Origin: an uncultured Prevotella sp.
Lineage (GTDB): Bacteria; Bacteroidota; Bacteroidia; Bacteroidales; Bacteroidaceae
Length of the DNA stretch: 63,438 nucleotides
Direction: 5' to 3'
Assembly: GCA_934254985.1 (NCBI GenBank)
Contig: CAKQMS010000013.1
Coordinates: 1-63,438 of the forward strand
This document shows positions 16,553 to 24,708 of the stretch, piece after piece. How positions within the stretch are numbered: the stretch's first letter is position 1; each line of letters starts with the position of its first letter. A program made the position numbers and the translations under genes. The notes under the pieces were generated by a model, which was not told where the DNA came from, did no database searches, and saw only the letters and a program-made list of their open reading frames with translations.

Positions 16553-17463
16553 TGACACTTAAGACGGACACAGCTACCTTCTTTTACCGTATAGCAGAAC
16601 ATAACCTTCGACTCACGTTTGCAAAGTCTGATACCAACAGTATGGAGTTGTTGCCATCGATGAAGCCTTTCAGAATAGAAAAGGAAGGCGGCGTGGGTGA
16701 TGACTTGTTTATCGATATGCTGGTAGATGACAATATTCGACCTGTTGATAAAACAAGACGCGAGCGTATAAGGGTTTTCGATACTGGCAATGGTGATACT
16801 ATCGTTGACAAGATTGACGATGGTGGCTATCAGTTTATCATCAAGAATATAGACGGCTATTCATGTTGCTTGCTTATCACAAATAGTACCTTCGATAAAT
16901 GTAGATGTGCGTTGAATGGTAACAATAGCATGCGACAGTTTGGACTGAACAATGCATTGATGTTGGCTTATGCTTTTGCCGGAAGTTTTAAAGATACAGC
17001 ACTTATACACGCATCGTTGGTAAGACAGAATGGTAAAGGATATGCTTTTACGGCTAAGAGCGGAACTGGTAAGAGTACGCATGTGGGATTGTGGCTAAAG
17101 CATCTGCCTGGTTGCGATCTAATGAATGATGATAACCCTATTATAAGAATCATTGATGGCAAACCATATATATATGGTGGTCCATGGAGTGGAAAGACTC
17201 CTTGCTATAGGGATGTAAAAGCAGATCTTGGTGCTATTGTTCATATAAACAGAGCGTTGGAGAATAGTGTTGAAAAGAATTCTCCAATCGAAGCTTTTGG
17301 TAATGTATTGCCAGCATGCTCGACAATGAAATGGGATAGTACTATCTTCAACAATCTTTGCAACATAGTAACTAAAATAGTAGAAACAACAGGCATATAC
17401 ACCCTTCATTGCCTGCCTAATAAAGAAGCGGCTATAATATGCAACAAAGCAATATCAAAATAA
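16552..17463 (+). CDS. HprK-like P-loop kinase-type protein
   Basis: This is a 303-residue protein whose C-terminal half resembles the HPr kinase catalytic fold. It has a P-loop AKSGTGKSTH (residues 168-177), an acidic MNDDNPII segment (191-198) in Walker B position, and a GPWSGKTPCYR loop (210-220). The N-terminal half (about 1-140) is not recognisable. Small HprK homologues of this kind occur in ribosomal-peptide (RiPP) loci, for instance lasso peptide clusters, where some phosphorylate the peptide. Here it is coupled to the exported protein before it and overlaps the S26-type peptidase after it by 25 nt. No HPr or PTS gene is nearby, so a role in sugar-PTS control is unlikely. Confidence 0.82.
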   Translation: MTLKTDTATFFYRIAEHNLRLTFAKSDTNSMELLPSMKPFRIEKEGGVGDDLFIDMLVDDNIRPVDKTRRERIRVFDTGNGDTIVDKIDDGGYQFIIKNIDGYSCCLLITNSTFDKCRCALNGNNSMRQFGLNNALMLAYAFAGSFKDTALIHASLVRQNGKGYAFTAKSGTGKSTHVGLWLKHLPGCDLMNDDNPIIRIIDGKPYIYGGPWSGKTPCYRDVKADLGAIVHINRALENSVEKNSPIEAFGNVLPACSTMKWDSTIFNNLCNIVTKIVETTGIYTLHCLPNKEAAIICNKAISK

Positions 17464-17912
17464 AAGAACTTCAGTTTACTAATGCTGATTTTCTGCCAGA
17501 GGTAGTGAAGCTTGTAGAAGAGGGACATACTTGCACAATTCAACTTCGTGGTTTCTCTATGCGCCCATTCTTGGAAGACAATCGCGACAAAGCATTGCTT
17601 GCAAAGCCAAAAGCTCTGAGAGTTGGCGACCCTGTATTAGCAGAAGTTAGAAAAGACTTTTTTGTATTGCACAGAATTATTGATATAGACACCAAGAACA
17701 ACATCGTTACCTTGCGTGGCGATGGTAATATCAATAACGAAACATGCCGACAGGAAGATGTGAAAGCTTTAGCTGTAGGTTTCTATCGCAAAGGACGCAA
17801 AACTCTGGATAGCATAGACAGCAGAAAGTGGAAGATGTATTCGGCTATTTGGACCAGGCTCTACCCTATTCGCCGTTATTTGCTATTCATATATCGTAAG
17901 GTGTTTGTTTAG
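17439..17912 (+). CDS. S24/S26-type peptidase-like protein
   Basis: This 157-residue protein carries signal-peptidase-like motifs: QLRGFSMRPF with Ser40 in the catalytic position, DPVLAEV near 64-70, VLHRIID with His78 where S26B enzymes use His in place of Lys, and LRGDGNINNE (92-101). It has no N-terminal membrane anchor, but its C-terminus is basic and partly hydrophobic (YPIRRYLLFIYRKVFV) and may touch the membrane. Homologues annotated S24/S26 family peptidase occur next to PqqD-like proteins in RiPP-like loci. It starts inside the end of the HprK-like gene and precedes the PqqD-like gene by 54 nt. The cleaved substrate is unknown. Confidence 0.83.
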   Translation: MQQSNIKIKELQFTNADFLPEVVKLVEEGHTCTIQLRGFSMRPFLEDNRDKALLAKPKALRVGDPVLAEVRKDFFVLHRIIDIDTKNNIVTLRGDGNINNETCRQEDVKALAVGFYRKGRKTLDSIDSRKWKMYSAIWTRLYPIRRYLLFIYRKVFV

Positions 17913-17966
17913 AGATAACAAACTTGTAATACTAAATAGAAATATCAAAACTAAACCATATTGAAC

Positions 17967-18236
17967 ATGAAAAAGAAATCAGGTTTCGTACTTAGACAAG
18001 TATGTGGAGAGAATATAATAGTTGCAGAAGGCAAAGAGAATATCGACTTCAGCAGTATCATAGCTATGAACGAGAGTTCTGCTTATCTTTGGGATAAAAT
18101 TGGTGAAGACTCTTTTACTCCTGAGTCTATGGCAACAATGCTTACCGAAGAATACGATATCGATAATGCCACAGCCCTTGAAGATGCAACAACACTTGCA
18201 AAACAATGGATGGAAGCAGGTATTATTGAGGAATAA
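17967..18236 (+). CDS. PqqD-family protein (RiPP recognition element fold)
   Basis: The ATG at 17967 gives 89 residues; an in-frame TTG two codons earlier is less likely. The sequence matches small PqqD proteins: a basic start leading to GFVLRQVCGENIIVAEG, then NESSAYLWDKIGEDSFT near residue 37 and the EEYDIDNATALEDATTLAKQW helix region near residue 60. PqqD domains bind leader peptides and present them to modifying enzymes (the RiPP recognition element). It ends the four-gene operon, followed by a perfect terminator. No radical SAM enzyme, cyclase, ABC transporter or obvious Cys-rich precursor is present, so the system, if RiPP-like, is minimal or acts on a peptide encoded elsewhere. Confidence 0.88.
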   Translation: MKKKSGFVLRQVCGENIIVAEGKENIDFSSIIAMNESSAYLWDKIGEDSFTPESMATMLTEEYDIDNATALEDATTLAKQWMEAGIIEE

Positions 18237-18243
18237 AAAAGAC

Positions 18244-18275
18244 AGCGACCAGTTGTATCACTACAACTGGTCGCT
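18244..18275. terminator. Bidirectional terminator between PqqD-like and rubrerythrin genes
   Basis: Perfect 14-bp arms (AGCGACCAGTTGTA at 18244-18257; complement at 18262-18275) with a 4-nt loop, A-rich before and T-rich after. Confidence 0.92.
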
Positions 18276-18309
18276 TTATTATGCTGGAATGTTTTTTGGT
18301 TCGAATAAA

Positions 18310-18870
18310 TTACTCACCAAAATATCTTTTGTAAAGACCGATAAAGCCTGCACAATGACGAGCTTCGTCTTTAGCCATTTCATGAACTGTATCATGAGTT
18401 GCATCCATGCCTGCAGCCTTAGCATTCTTAGCAATACGGAACTTGTCTTCACAAGCACCACGCTCTGCCTCAATACGTGCAGCAAGATTACTCTTAGTAT
18501 CTTTCAATACATCACCGAGCAATTCAGCAAACTTACTTGCGTGCTCAGCTTCTTCAAAAGCATAACGCTTGAAAGCCTCTGCAACTTCTGGATATCCTTC
18601 GCGATCTGCCTGACGAGACATTGCAAGATACATACCAACCTCACAGCATTCGCCATTGAAGTGAGCCTCGAGATCCTTTATCATCTCTGGAGTAGCATCC
18701 TCATTGCGAGCAGCGCCAAGAGTGTGAACAGTTGCAAACTCAGGAGCATCAGAAGGATCTGTTATCTCTTTGAACTTGCTACGTGGAGCTTTACACAATG
18801 GACATACTTCAGGAGCCTCGGTTCCTTCATAAACGTAGCCGCAAACGGTACAAATGAATTTCTTCTTCAT
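18310..18870 (-). CDS. Reverse rubrerythrin (N-terminal rubredoxin domain)
   Basis: This 186-residue protein begins with a rubredoxin-type iron site ([10 protein letters not shown] with Cys7/Cys10 and [11 protein letters not shown] with Cys23/Cys26). A ferritin-like di-iron domain follows, with Glu/His ligands in helices such as [33 protein letters not shown] and [19 protein letters not shown]. Standard rubrerythrins carry the rubredoxin part at the C-terminus, so this is the reversed order known from clostridial oxygen-defence enzymes. It reduces hydrogen peroxide, and possibly oxygen, in the cytoplasm. The gene is alone. A 16-bp palindrome and a short tandem repeat lie upstream, next to a -7 box. 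Confidence 0.95.
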   Translation of the reverse strand: MKKKFICTVCGYVYEGTEAPEVCPLCKAPRSKFKEITDPSDAPEFATVHTLGAARNEDATPEMIKDLEAHFNGECCEVGMYLAMSRQADREGYPEVAEAFKRYAFEEAEHASKFAELLGDVLKDTKSNLAARIEAERGACEDKFRIAKNAKAAGMDATHDTVHEMAKDEARHCAGFIGLYKRYFGE

Positions 18871-18892
18871 AGTTATAAAAATTTATGTTAGG

Positions 18893-18924
18893 TTATTGTA
18901 TTATTGTATTATTGTATTATTATA
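18893..18924. repeat. 8-bp tandem repeat in the rubrerythrin leader
   Basis: TTATTGTA occurs three times in tandem (18893-18916), followed by a variant TTATTATA. It lies between the likely transcription start and the start codon of the rubrerythrin gene, so copy number changes would alter leader length. Confidence 0.75.
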
Positions 18925-18932
18925 TTGATATT

Positions 18933-18966
18933 ATACATCATGATGTATTTATCACTTACAAAAATA
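18933..18966 (-). promoter_or_regulatory. Rubrerythrin -7 box with adjacent 16-bp palindrome
   Basis: On the minus strand a -7 box TATTTTTG (18959-18966) is followed by the perfect palindrome ATACATCATGATGTAT (18933-18948), which would lie at or just after the transcription start. It is a plausible operator for a peroxide or redox regulator. I see no good -33 box. Confidence 0.55.
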
Positions 18967-18998
18967 CCTAATTTTGATGAGAAGAAGAAGAAAAACTT

Positions 18999-19050
18999 GA
19001 TATTTCTGCAAGTCTTTAACAACATTTAGTTAAGACTTGCAGAGATATTA
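18999..19050 (-). terminator. Imperfect hairpin terminator after the SGNH esterase gene
   Basis: Arms at 18999-19020 and 19029-19050 pair over about 20 bp with a few mismatches (core TGCAAGTCTT). It lies 29 nt past the esterase stop on the minus strand. Confidence 0.7.
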
Positions 19051-19078
19051 AGCATCGTTTGCGTTTATGAGCAAACTA

Positions 19079-20086
19079 CTATTTACTCTTTTTAAGTTCG
19101 GCTCCAGGGTATAAGTCAAAACGAATCTTCTTACCTTTGGTATCAATCTTCGACTTATCCCATTTACCATCAAGAATATAGATGCGAGTGGTTTTACCTA
19201 AAGGAGCTTTGTCGATAGCTTTTTGCAATGACATATAGTTGCCAAAGCCACGCTTAGAAACAACAAAGTCATAATGGCGCACATGCTTCTTAAATGCTGG
19301 CACTTCCTTAGCTAAAGCATCAACAAGGAGTGAAGCAACATTGTGAGCACCATATATATTATAATGTGTATTGTCTTGACGTCCCTTAGGAATAGAAGCT
19401 ATTTCACCAGGCTTGAACCACATGTGAAGTTTACGAGAACCTATAATGCCAAGCGACTGCTCATAGTCGTGAGTAATCTTGTTAGCATCTACGAATGGTA
19501 CATTCATCTTTTTAGCAACATTTCGCGGTGATAAAAGATAAGCTCCATGAGTATCTATAAGTGTATCGGAATTGATTTTCTCGTCTGTATATACAGTATT
19601 GCGCAGAGATTCATCATCAATGCCATTGTCAGACTTGCGGAAGAAATTGCGACGAACTACAGAGTTCATTAATACAGGAATACCTCCTTTTTCACGTGTT
19701 TCGGTAACGTAACGAGCGAGAGTTGCATCAAAGGTTGTGCCTGGCTCTGTATATCTATCTGCTTTCTTCTTTTCATCGTTGTGACCAAACTGAATTATTA
19801 CATAGTCGCCAGGTTTGATGAGGTCGAGCACTTTTGCCCAATGACCTTCGCCTATAAAACTCTTTGATGAGCGACCATTTAAGGCATGATTGTCTACTCG
19901 AATCTTAGAATCAAAGAATCCTTGTAATGCCATACCCCAACCACGCTCAGGATTAGTTTCTGGATGAGACTTATTGGCAGCAGTAGAATCACCAACAATA
20001 AATACAGTAGTCTGCTTATTGCTTGAAGCAAATAAAATAGCAGCTACGCAAAGAAGCAAGGAATTGATAATTGTCGATAGTTTCAT
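19079..20086 (-). CDS. SGNH/GDSL esterase (rhamnogalacturonan acetylesterase-like) with pectinesterase-like tail
   Basis: This 335-residue exported protein has a signal peptide, then the SGNH blocks: FIVGDSTAA with the catalytic Ser at about residue 34, HALNGRSSKSF (block II Gly), QFGHNDEKK (block III Asn), and a late DNTHYNIYGA with the Asp/His pair. This pattern fits CE12-type rhamnogalacturonan or pectin acetylesterases. The last ~65 residues (HYDFVVSKRGFGNYMSLQKAI onward) resemble the first strands of a CE8 pectin methylesterase, then the protein stops. It may be a cut-down CE12-CE8 fusion, or a tail that has become an accessory module. It would act on plant pectin outside the inner membrane. 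No other pectin gene is adjacent. Confidence 0.87.
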   Translation of the reverse strand: MKLSTIINSLLLCVAAILFASSNKQTTVFIVGDSTAANKSHPETNPERGWGMALQGFFDSKIRVDNHALNGRSSKSFIGEGHWAKVLDLIKPGDYVIIQFGHNDEKKKADRYTEPGTTFDATLARYVTETREKGGIPVLMNSVVRRNFFRKSDNGIDDESLRNTVYTDEKINSDTLIDTHGAYLLSPRNVAKKMNVPFVDANKITHDYEQSLGIIGSRKLHMWFKPGEIASIPKGRQDNTHYNIYGAHNVASLLVDALAKEVPAFKKHVRHYDFVVSKRGFGNYMSLQKAIDKAPLGKTTRIYILDGKWDKSKIDTKGKKIRFDLYPGAELKKSK

Positions 20087-20148
20087 AATAGTTTTTTTGT
20101 TGTTTGCTTTATTTAAATACTATAATAAAGGCTTTGCTAAAAGTATAA

Positions 20149-20181
20149 AAATGGTGGAGCCATATTAGAGCTCCACCATTT
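20149..20181 (-). terminator. Terminator after hisS
   Basis: Perfect 12-bp arms (20149-20160 and 20170-20181; GGTGGAGC stem) with a 9-nt loop. On the minus strand it is followed by a T-rich stretch and closes the DUF4494-yggS-fur-purA-hisS operon. Confidence 0.86.
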
Positions 20182-20198
20182 ATATATATAAGTTTAAA

Positions 20199-21563
20199 TT
20201 AAGCCAATACTTCAGCAATGAGTTCTTCTGCAGAAACAAGCTTTTGTTCGCCAGTCTCCATATTCTTCAAGGTAAACTTACCCTCATTCATCTCGTTCTC
20301 GCCTGCAAGTGCAACGAAAGGAATATGCTTAGCGTTAGCATAGCTCATCTGTTTCTTCATCTTTGCAGAATCAGGATACATCTCTGTACGAATGCCAGCA
20401 ACACGAGCCTTGGCAACAGCAGGCATGCAATAAGCAGTCTCCTTGTCACCAAAGTTGATGAACAACAACTGAGTTGCATTAACAGCATCTTTTGGATAAA
20501 GGTCGAGAGAGTTAAGAACATCATAGATGCGATCTGCACCAAATGAGATACCTACTCCACTCAATCCTGGCATACCAAAGATACCAGTTAGGTTGTCGTA
20601 GCGACCACCACCAGTGATAGAGCCAATCTGAACATCAAGAGCCTTAACCTCGAAGATTGCACCTGTATAATAGTTAAGACCACGAGCCAAAGTAAGGTCG
20701 AGTTCTATCTCATTATTCAAGCCGCAAGACTTCAATGTATCAAGAATGAAGCGTGTTTCCTCAACTCCCTTGAGTCCGATTTCGCTGTCTTTCAATACCT
20801 CTGCAATAACGTTGAGCTTTTCATCGTTAGTGCCAGAGAGCGAGATGATTGGCTGAAGCTTTGCTATAGCCTCTTCGCTGATGCCGTCGTTGCGCAATTC
20901 TTCGTTAACATTATCAAGACCAATCTTATCAAGTTTGTCGATAGCTACTGTGATGTCTACAATCTTGTCTGCTTCGCCAATAGTTTCAGCAATACCTGAA
21001 AGAATCTTTCGGTTGTTAATCTTGATACATACGCGAACACCAAAGCGTGTGAACACAGTATCAACAATCTGCATAAGCTCAACCTCATTAATAAGAGAGT
21101 CTGAGCCTACAACATCGGCATCACACTGATAGAACTCACGATAGCGCCCCTTCTGAGGACGATCAGCACGCCATACAGTCTGAATCTGATAACGCTTGAA
21201 AGGCAACTGAAGTTCGTCGCGATGCATAACGACATAACGTGCAAAAGGCACGGTGAGGTCGTAACGCAATCCCTTCTCACACAATCGTGCAGCAAGGCGT
21301 AGTGGGTTACGCTCCTGAAGCTCTTCCTCGCTTACCTTCGACAAGAAGTCGCCAGAGTTAAGAATCTTGAAGAGTAGTTTGTCTCCCTCTTCGCCATATT
21401 TACCCATAAGAGTCTGCAGGGTTTCCATGGCTGGAGTTTCTATTTGTTGGAAACCATAAAGAGCGTAAACACTCTTTATGGTGTCGAAGATATAATTTCG
21501 TTTAGCCATTTCCAAAGGTCCGAAATCTCTCGTACCCTTTGGTATGCTTGGTTTCTGAGCCAT
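20199..21563 (-). CDS. hisS: Histidyl-tRNA synthetase
   Basis: This 454-residue class II synthetase charges tRNA-His. The visible motifs are the start [16 protein letters not shown], motif 2 [29 protein letters not shown] (summarised: VWRAD and GRYREFYQ), the histidine-specific [15 protein letters not shown] near residue 285, and motif 3 GGGRYDNL with [13 protein letters not shown]. The C-terminal anticodon-binding domain follows (about 365-454). The length is normal. It is the last gene of a minus-strand operon, 21 nt after purA. The wording of motif 2 and the absence of an insertion fit the bacterial form. Confidence 0.98.
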   Translation of the reverse strand: MAQKPSIPKGTRDFGPLEMAKRNYIFDTIKSVYALYGFQQIETPAMETLQTLMGKYGEEGDKLLFKILNSGDFLSKVSEEELQERNPLRLAARLCEKGLRYDLTVPFARYVVMHRDELQLPFKRYQIQTVWRADRPQKGRYREFYQCDADVVGSDSLINEVELMQIVDTVFTRFGVRVCIKINNRKILSGIAETIGEADKIVDITVAIDKLDKIGLDNVNEELRNDGISEEAIAKLQPIISLSGTNDEKLNVIAEVLKDSEIGLKGVEETRFILDTLKSCGLNNEIELDLTLARGLNYYTGAIFEVKALDVQIGSITGGGRYDNLTGIFGMPGLSGVGISFGADRIYDVLNSLDLYPKDAVNATQLLFINFGDKETAYCMPAVAKARVAGIRTEMYPDSAKMKKQMSYANAKHIPFVALAGENEMNEGKFTLKNMETGEQKLVSAEELIAEVLA

Positions 21564-21584
21564 TAATTAATGTTTAGTGTGAAT

Positions 21585-22859
21585 TTATTTACGTACGATA
21601 GTCTGAGCACGGTCTGGACCGATAGAGATGATACCAATTCTTGTTTCAAGGAATTCCTCAACAAAGGCAATATAATCCTTGAATTCCTGTGGAAACTGAT
21701 CCTCAGAAGTAAACTGTGTCATATCTGTCTTCCATCCCTTGAACTCCTTGTATACAGGTTCTACGTCATCTATCTCGTAAGGGAAGTCTGTTGTTACAGA
21801 ACCATCCTTAAGCTTGTAAGCTACACAAGCCTTGATAGTGTCGAAACCATCGAGGACGTCGCTCTTCATCATAATAAGTTCGGTAACACCGTTAACCATA
21901 ACAGAATATTTGAGCTGAACGAGGTCACACCAACCACAACGACGCTCACGACCAGTAACAGCACCATACTCATGACCAAGATCGCGAATCTTGGCACCTG
22001 TCTCATCGAAGAGTTCTGTTGGGAAAGGACCTGCACCAACACGTGTGCAATAAGCCTTCATTATACCATATACATTGCCGATGCGGTTAGGACCGATGCC
22101 AAGACCGATGCAAGCACCTGCACAAATAGTGTTAGAAGAAGTTACGAAAGGATATGAACCGAAGTCAACATCAAGCATTGTACCCTGAGCACCCTCGCAA
22201 AGAATATCCTTGCCAGAGTGGAGCACCTTGTTGATTTCAACTTCGCTATCAATAAGCTGGAACTGCTTCAAGTATTCAATACCCTCCATCCATGTCTTCT
22301 CAACCTCTGTGATATCGAAGTCTGTATAACCAAGACTAGCGATAGTTTTGAGGTGAGCAGCCTTGTGTGCTGCATACTTCTCCCCGAAGTTGTCGAGAAT
22401 ATCGCCGACGCGAAGACCAGTACGGCTTACTTTGTCGGTATAAGTAGGACCAATGCCCTTACCAGTTGTACCAACCTTGTTCTTGCCCTTAGAAGCCTCG
22501 ATAGCTGCATCAAGTACACGGTGGGTTGGCATAATAAGATGAGCCTTCTTAGAGATATAGAGACGACTCTTGAGGTCGTGTCCACTCTTCTCCAAGTCCT
22601 TGGCTTCACCCATGAAGAGGTCTGGAGCCAATACGACACCATTACCGATGATGTTTACCTTGCCTCCCTGGAAGATTCCTGAAGGGATGCTACGCAAGAC
22701 ATACTTCTCGCCTTCAAACTCAAGGGTATGACCTGCATTAGGGCCACCCTGAAAACGTGCAATAACATCGTAGTTAGGTGTCAACACGTCGACAACCTTA
22801 CCTTTGCCTTCGTCGCCCCACTGCAATCCGAGCAGGACATCAACTTTACCTGTATTCAT
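21585..22859 (-). CDS. purA: Adenylosuccinate synthetase
   Basis: This 424-residue enzyme joins IMP and aspartate using GTP, the first step from IMP to AMP. It starts with the family P-loop LLGLQWGDEGKGKVVD (residues 9-24, with catalytic Asp and Lys) and has GGPNAGHT near residue 38. KGIGPTYTDKVSRTGLRVGD follows near residue 135, then the GTP-specificity segment around GVTELIMMKSDVLDG. The start overlaps the end of the Fur-like gene by 4 nt (ATGA), so the two are translationally coupled. hisS follows after 21 nt. Confidence 0.98.
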   Translation of the reverse strand: MNTGKVDVLLGLQWGDEGKGKVVDVLTPNYDVIARFQGGPNAGHTLEFEGEKYVLRSIPSGIFQGGKVNIIGNGVVLAPDLFMGEAKDLEKSGHDLKSRLYISKKAHLIMPTHRVLDAAIEASKGKNKVGTTGKGIGPTYTDKVSRTGLRVGDILDNFGEKYAAHKAAHLKTIASLGYTDFDITEVEKTWMEGIEYLKQFQLIDSEVEINKVLHSGKDILCEGAQGTMLDVDFGSYPFVTSSNTICAGACIGLGIGPNRIGNVYGIMKAYCTRVGAGPFPTELFDETGAKIRDLGHEYGAVTGRERRCGWCDLVQLKYSVMVNGVTELIMMKSDVLDGFDTIKACVAYKLKDGSVTTDFPYEIDDVEPVYKEFKGWKTDMTQFTSEDQFPQEFKDYIAFVEEFLETRIGIISIGPDRAQTIVRK

Positions 22860-23347
22860 TTCTTCGTATTTGATTTATGATGTTCCATCAATGTTTTGTT
22901 TCTTGTATTCTTAGCCATGCACGACGAACATATACCATATATATATAATGCAAATCCCTCTTTGCGGAATCGCGAAAGTTTGGTATTGTTGACGGCATCT
23001 ATTACGATTTGCGATTTAAGTTCCGTCACCTTGCCACATACTGTGCAGATTTGATGGCAATGATTGTTGGCAACATCGCAAAGTTCGTATCGAGTACCCG
23101 TGGGCAACTTATGTCTAACGATAATCCTCAACTTGATAAACAGTTTAAGAGTATTATATAATGTGGCTCGGCTAACGATAAAGTTTACTTCAGCCAGTTT
23201 GTCGCTAAGTTGCTCAACTGTGAAATGTCCGCGTATGTCACATACAGTATCAAGAATAGCGTACCTTTCAGGAGTATGCCTGAAATGGTTTGTTTCGATG
23301 TAGCTATCAAGGATAGCTTTCATTCGTTTCTTGATATCGTTGTTCAT
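22856..23347 (-). CDS. Fur-family metalloregulator coupled to purA
   Basis: This 163-residue protein has the Fur winged helix (HFRHTPERYAILDTV and HFTVEQLSDKL, then FIVSRATLYNTLKLFIKLRIIVRH at about residues 50-75). The dimerisation domain follows with a His-rich HCHQICTVCGK segment and a second CSSC pair, the likely structural zinc site. Whether it senses iron, zinc, manganese or peroxide cannot be decided. It is unusual among Fur proteins in being translationally coupled to a purine gene (4-nt overlap with purA). The start lies 20 nt after yggS, so it belongs to a five-gene operon. The C-terminal tail is basic. Confidence 0.93.
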   Translation of the reverse strand: MNNDIKKRMKAILDSYIETNHFRHTPERYAILDTVCDIRGHFTVEQLSDKLAEVNFIVSRATLYNTLKLFIKLRIIVRHKLPTGTRYELCDVANNHCHQICTVCGKVTELKSQIVIDAVNNTKLSRFRKEGFALYIYGICSSCMAKNTRNKTLMEHHKSNTKK

Positions 23348-23367
23348 ATTAATATATGTATAGCTTA

Positions 23368-24045
23368 CTAATAAACTCTCGGACCAAAGATGAATGTTCC
23401 CACTCTAACTTCTGTAGAACGACAAGTGACAGCAATCTTATAGTCATCGCTCATGCCCCATGATCTTTCGCAAAAAGAATCATCGTCGGCAAAATATGCA
23501 GCCTTTACTTCTTCAAAAAAGTCGGCAGCTGTATTCATCTCGCTTCTGATTTGATTTTCATCGTCAGTAATTGATGCCATCATCATCAGTCCAGAGATAT
23601 GAACATGCTTCATACTGCGCCATTCACCATCGGCAAGTAGCTTTCTGCAGTCGTCGAGTGAGAGTCCGTATTTTGTAGCTTCTTGCGCTATATGGAGTTC
23701 GAGAAGTACGTTAATAACCCTGTCGTGCTTAGCTGCCTGTTTCTCTATTTCGCGAAGTAGCTTCAATGAGTCTACTGCATCTATCATCGAGATATAAGGT
23801 GCGATATATTTCACCTTATTAGTCTGCAGATGACCTATGAAATGCCACTCAATATCAGAAGGTAATTCTGCTACCTTCTGCTTTAGCTCTTGCTCATGAC
23901 TTTCGCCAAAGACTCTTTGTCCAGCATTATAGGCTGCCATGATATACTCCGAAGGGTGATATTTGCTGATGGCAACCAATCTCACGCCATCAGGCAAATT
24001 GCCTAGCACTTCGTGAAGATTTTGTGCGACATCAACATTTATCAT
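23368..24045 (-). CDS. yggS: YggS-family PLP-binding protein
   Basis: This 225-residue protein belongs to the YggS/PROSC family of pyridoxal-phosphate carriers that keep free PLP and amino-acid pools balanced. The PLP lysine is in RLVAISKYHPSE (near residue 28), and FGESHEQELKQKV, WHFIGHLQTNKVKYI (near 75) and the late CRSTEVRVGTFIFGPR phosphate loop match the family. GMSDDYKIA replaces the common GMSxDFxxA with a conservative change. Its start overlaps the DUF4494 stop by 4 nt, so those two are coupled. The Fur-like gene follows after 20 nt. Confidence 0.96.
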   Translation of the reverse strand: MINVDVAQNLHEVLGNLPDGVRLVAISKYHPSEYIMAAYNAGQRVFGESHEQELKQKVAELPSDIEWHFIGHLQTNKVKYIAPYISMIDAVDSLKLLREIEKQAAKHDRVINVLLELHIAQEATKYGLSLDDCRKLLADGEWRSMKHVHISGLMMMASITDDENQIRSEMNTAADFFEEVKAAYFADDDSFCERSWGMSDDYKIAVTCRSTEVRVGTFIFGPRVY

Positions 24046-24563
24046 ACCTGCTCTCCTTCCTTTGGTTGTTCTGCCTGTTCATATTCTGGCACATCGTTGC
24101 GCTCTGCAGGCTTCTTTGTAGATACATGCTCGTATACATCCATAATCATTGTTTCTGCAAGATTAGAGATGACATAGTCAATCTGGGTTGTACCCATTAC
24201 TTCCTCGATATGCTTTACAGCACCAGGGAATGAACTTGCTTGAACGAGATAGTAAACTGCAGTACGCTTCTCCTTCTCTGTTTTTTCATCAATAGTGATG
24301 AATTGAAGTTTTGCCTTATACCAACGATCATCGTTGACATTCTCGCTAAAGAAAATCTCTTTATACGAAGCGTGCTTGATGTCTGTTATAGTGAATTCGC
24401 CACTAATATATGAAGACATTTCTTCAATAATCTTGTTCTCAGCCTCTGTAAAGCTAAGAGCATCGACAACATACTGCTCAGAAACTTTCTTCTGCATGCC
24501 GTCTTCCATTGTCTTTTCGTAGCGTATCTTGGTTTCGTACCAATCTGATGTTCTGCTTCTCAT
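24042..24563 (-). CDS. DUF4494 protein, first gene of the purA-hisS operon
   Basis: This 173-residue soluble protein matches the Bacteroidota-specific DUF4494 family: WYETKIRYEKTMEDGMQKKVSEQYVVDALSFTEAE at the N-terminus (summarised: WYETK and YVVDALSFTEAE), a repeated related unit (WYKAKLQF, YYLVQASSFPGAV) from about residue 82, and an acidic Gln/Pro-rich tail. The two halves look like internal duplicates of one alpha/beta module. Function is unknown. It heads the operon from a promoter at 24642-24675 and its stop overlaps the yggS start. Confidence 0.85.
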   Translation of the reverse strand: MRSRTSDWYETKIRYEKTMEDGMQKKVSEQYVVDALSFTEAENKIIEEMSSYISGEFTITDIKHASYKEIFFSENVNDDRWYKAKLQFITIDEKTEKEKRTAVYYLVQASSFPGAVKHIEEVMGTTQIDYVISNLAETMIMDVYEHVSTKKPAERNDVPEYEQAEQPKEGEQV

Positions 24564-24641
24564 GTTATATTTATGATAAAATATTGATGTTTAGCCATTG
24601 TCCTTTTTACAGGCGTTGACTATTATTTATAAACTTGATTG

Positions 24642-24675
24642 CAAAGGTAACAAATTTTATTCAAAACCATGCAAA
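24642..24675 (-). promoter_or_regulatory. Promoter of the DUF4494-yggS-fur-purA-hisS operon
   Basis: On the minus strand TTTG (24672-24675), 22 nt, TACCTTTG (24642-24649). The -7 box is excellent; the spacing is slightly long. Confidence 0.65.
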
Positions 24676-24708
24676 GCTAAACAAAAAGTAGCATCGAAGA
24701 ACAAAAAA

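Noticed and set aside
16552..17463. HPr kinase/phosphorylase of a PTS-linked carbon control system
   Set aside because: No HPr, EI or PTS genes are near, the N-terminal half differs, and the neighbours are peptidase-like and PqqD-like, so classical HprK function is not supported.
18100..18891. 263-codon plus-strand frame across the PqqD end and the rubrerythrin gene
   Set aside because: It crosses a perfect terminator and is antisense to a clear rubrerythrin; rich in Cys, Ser and Leu as expected from reversed codons.
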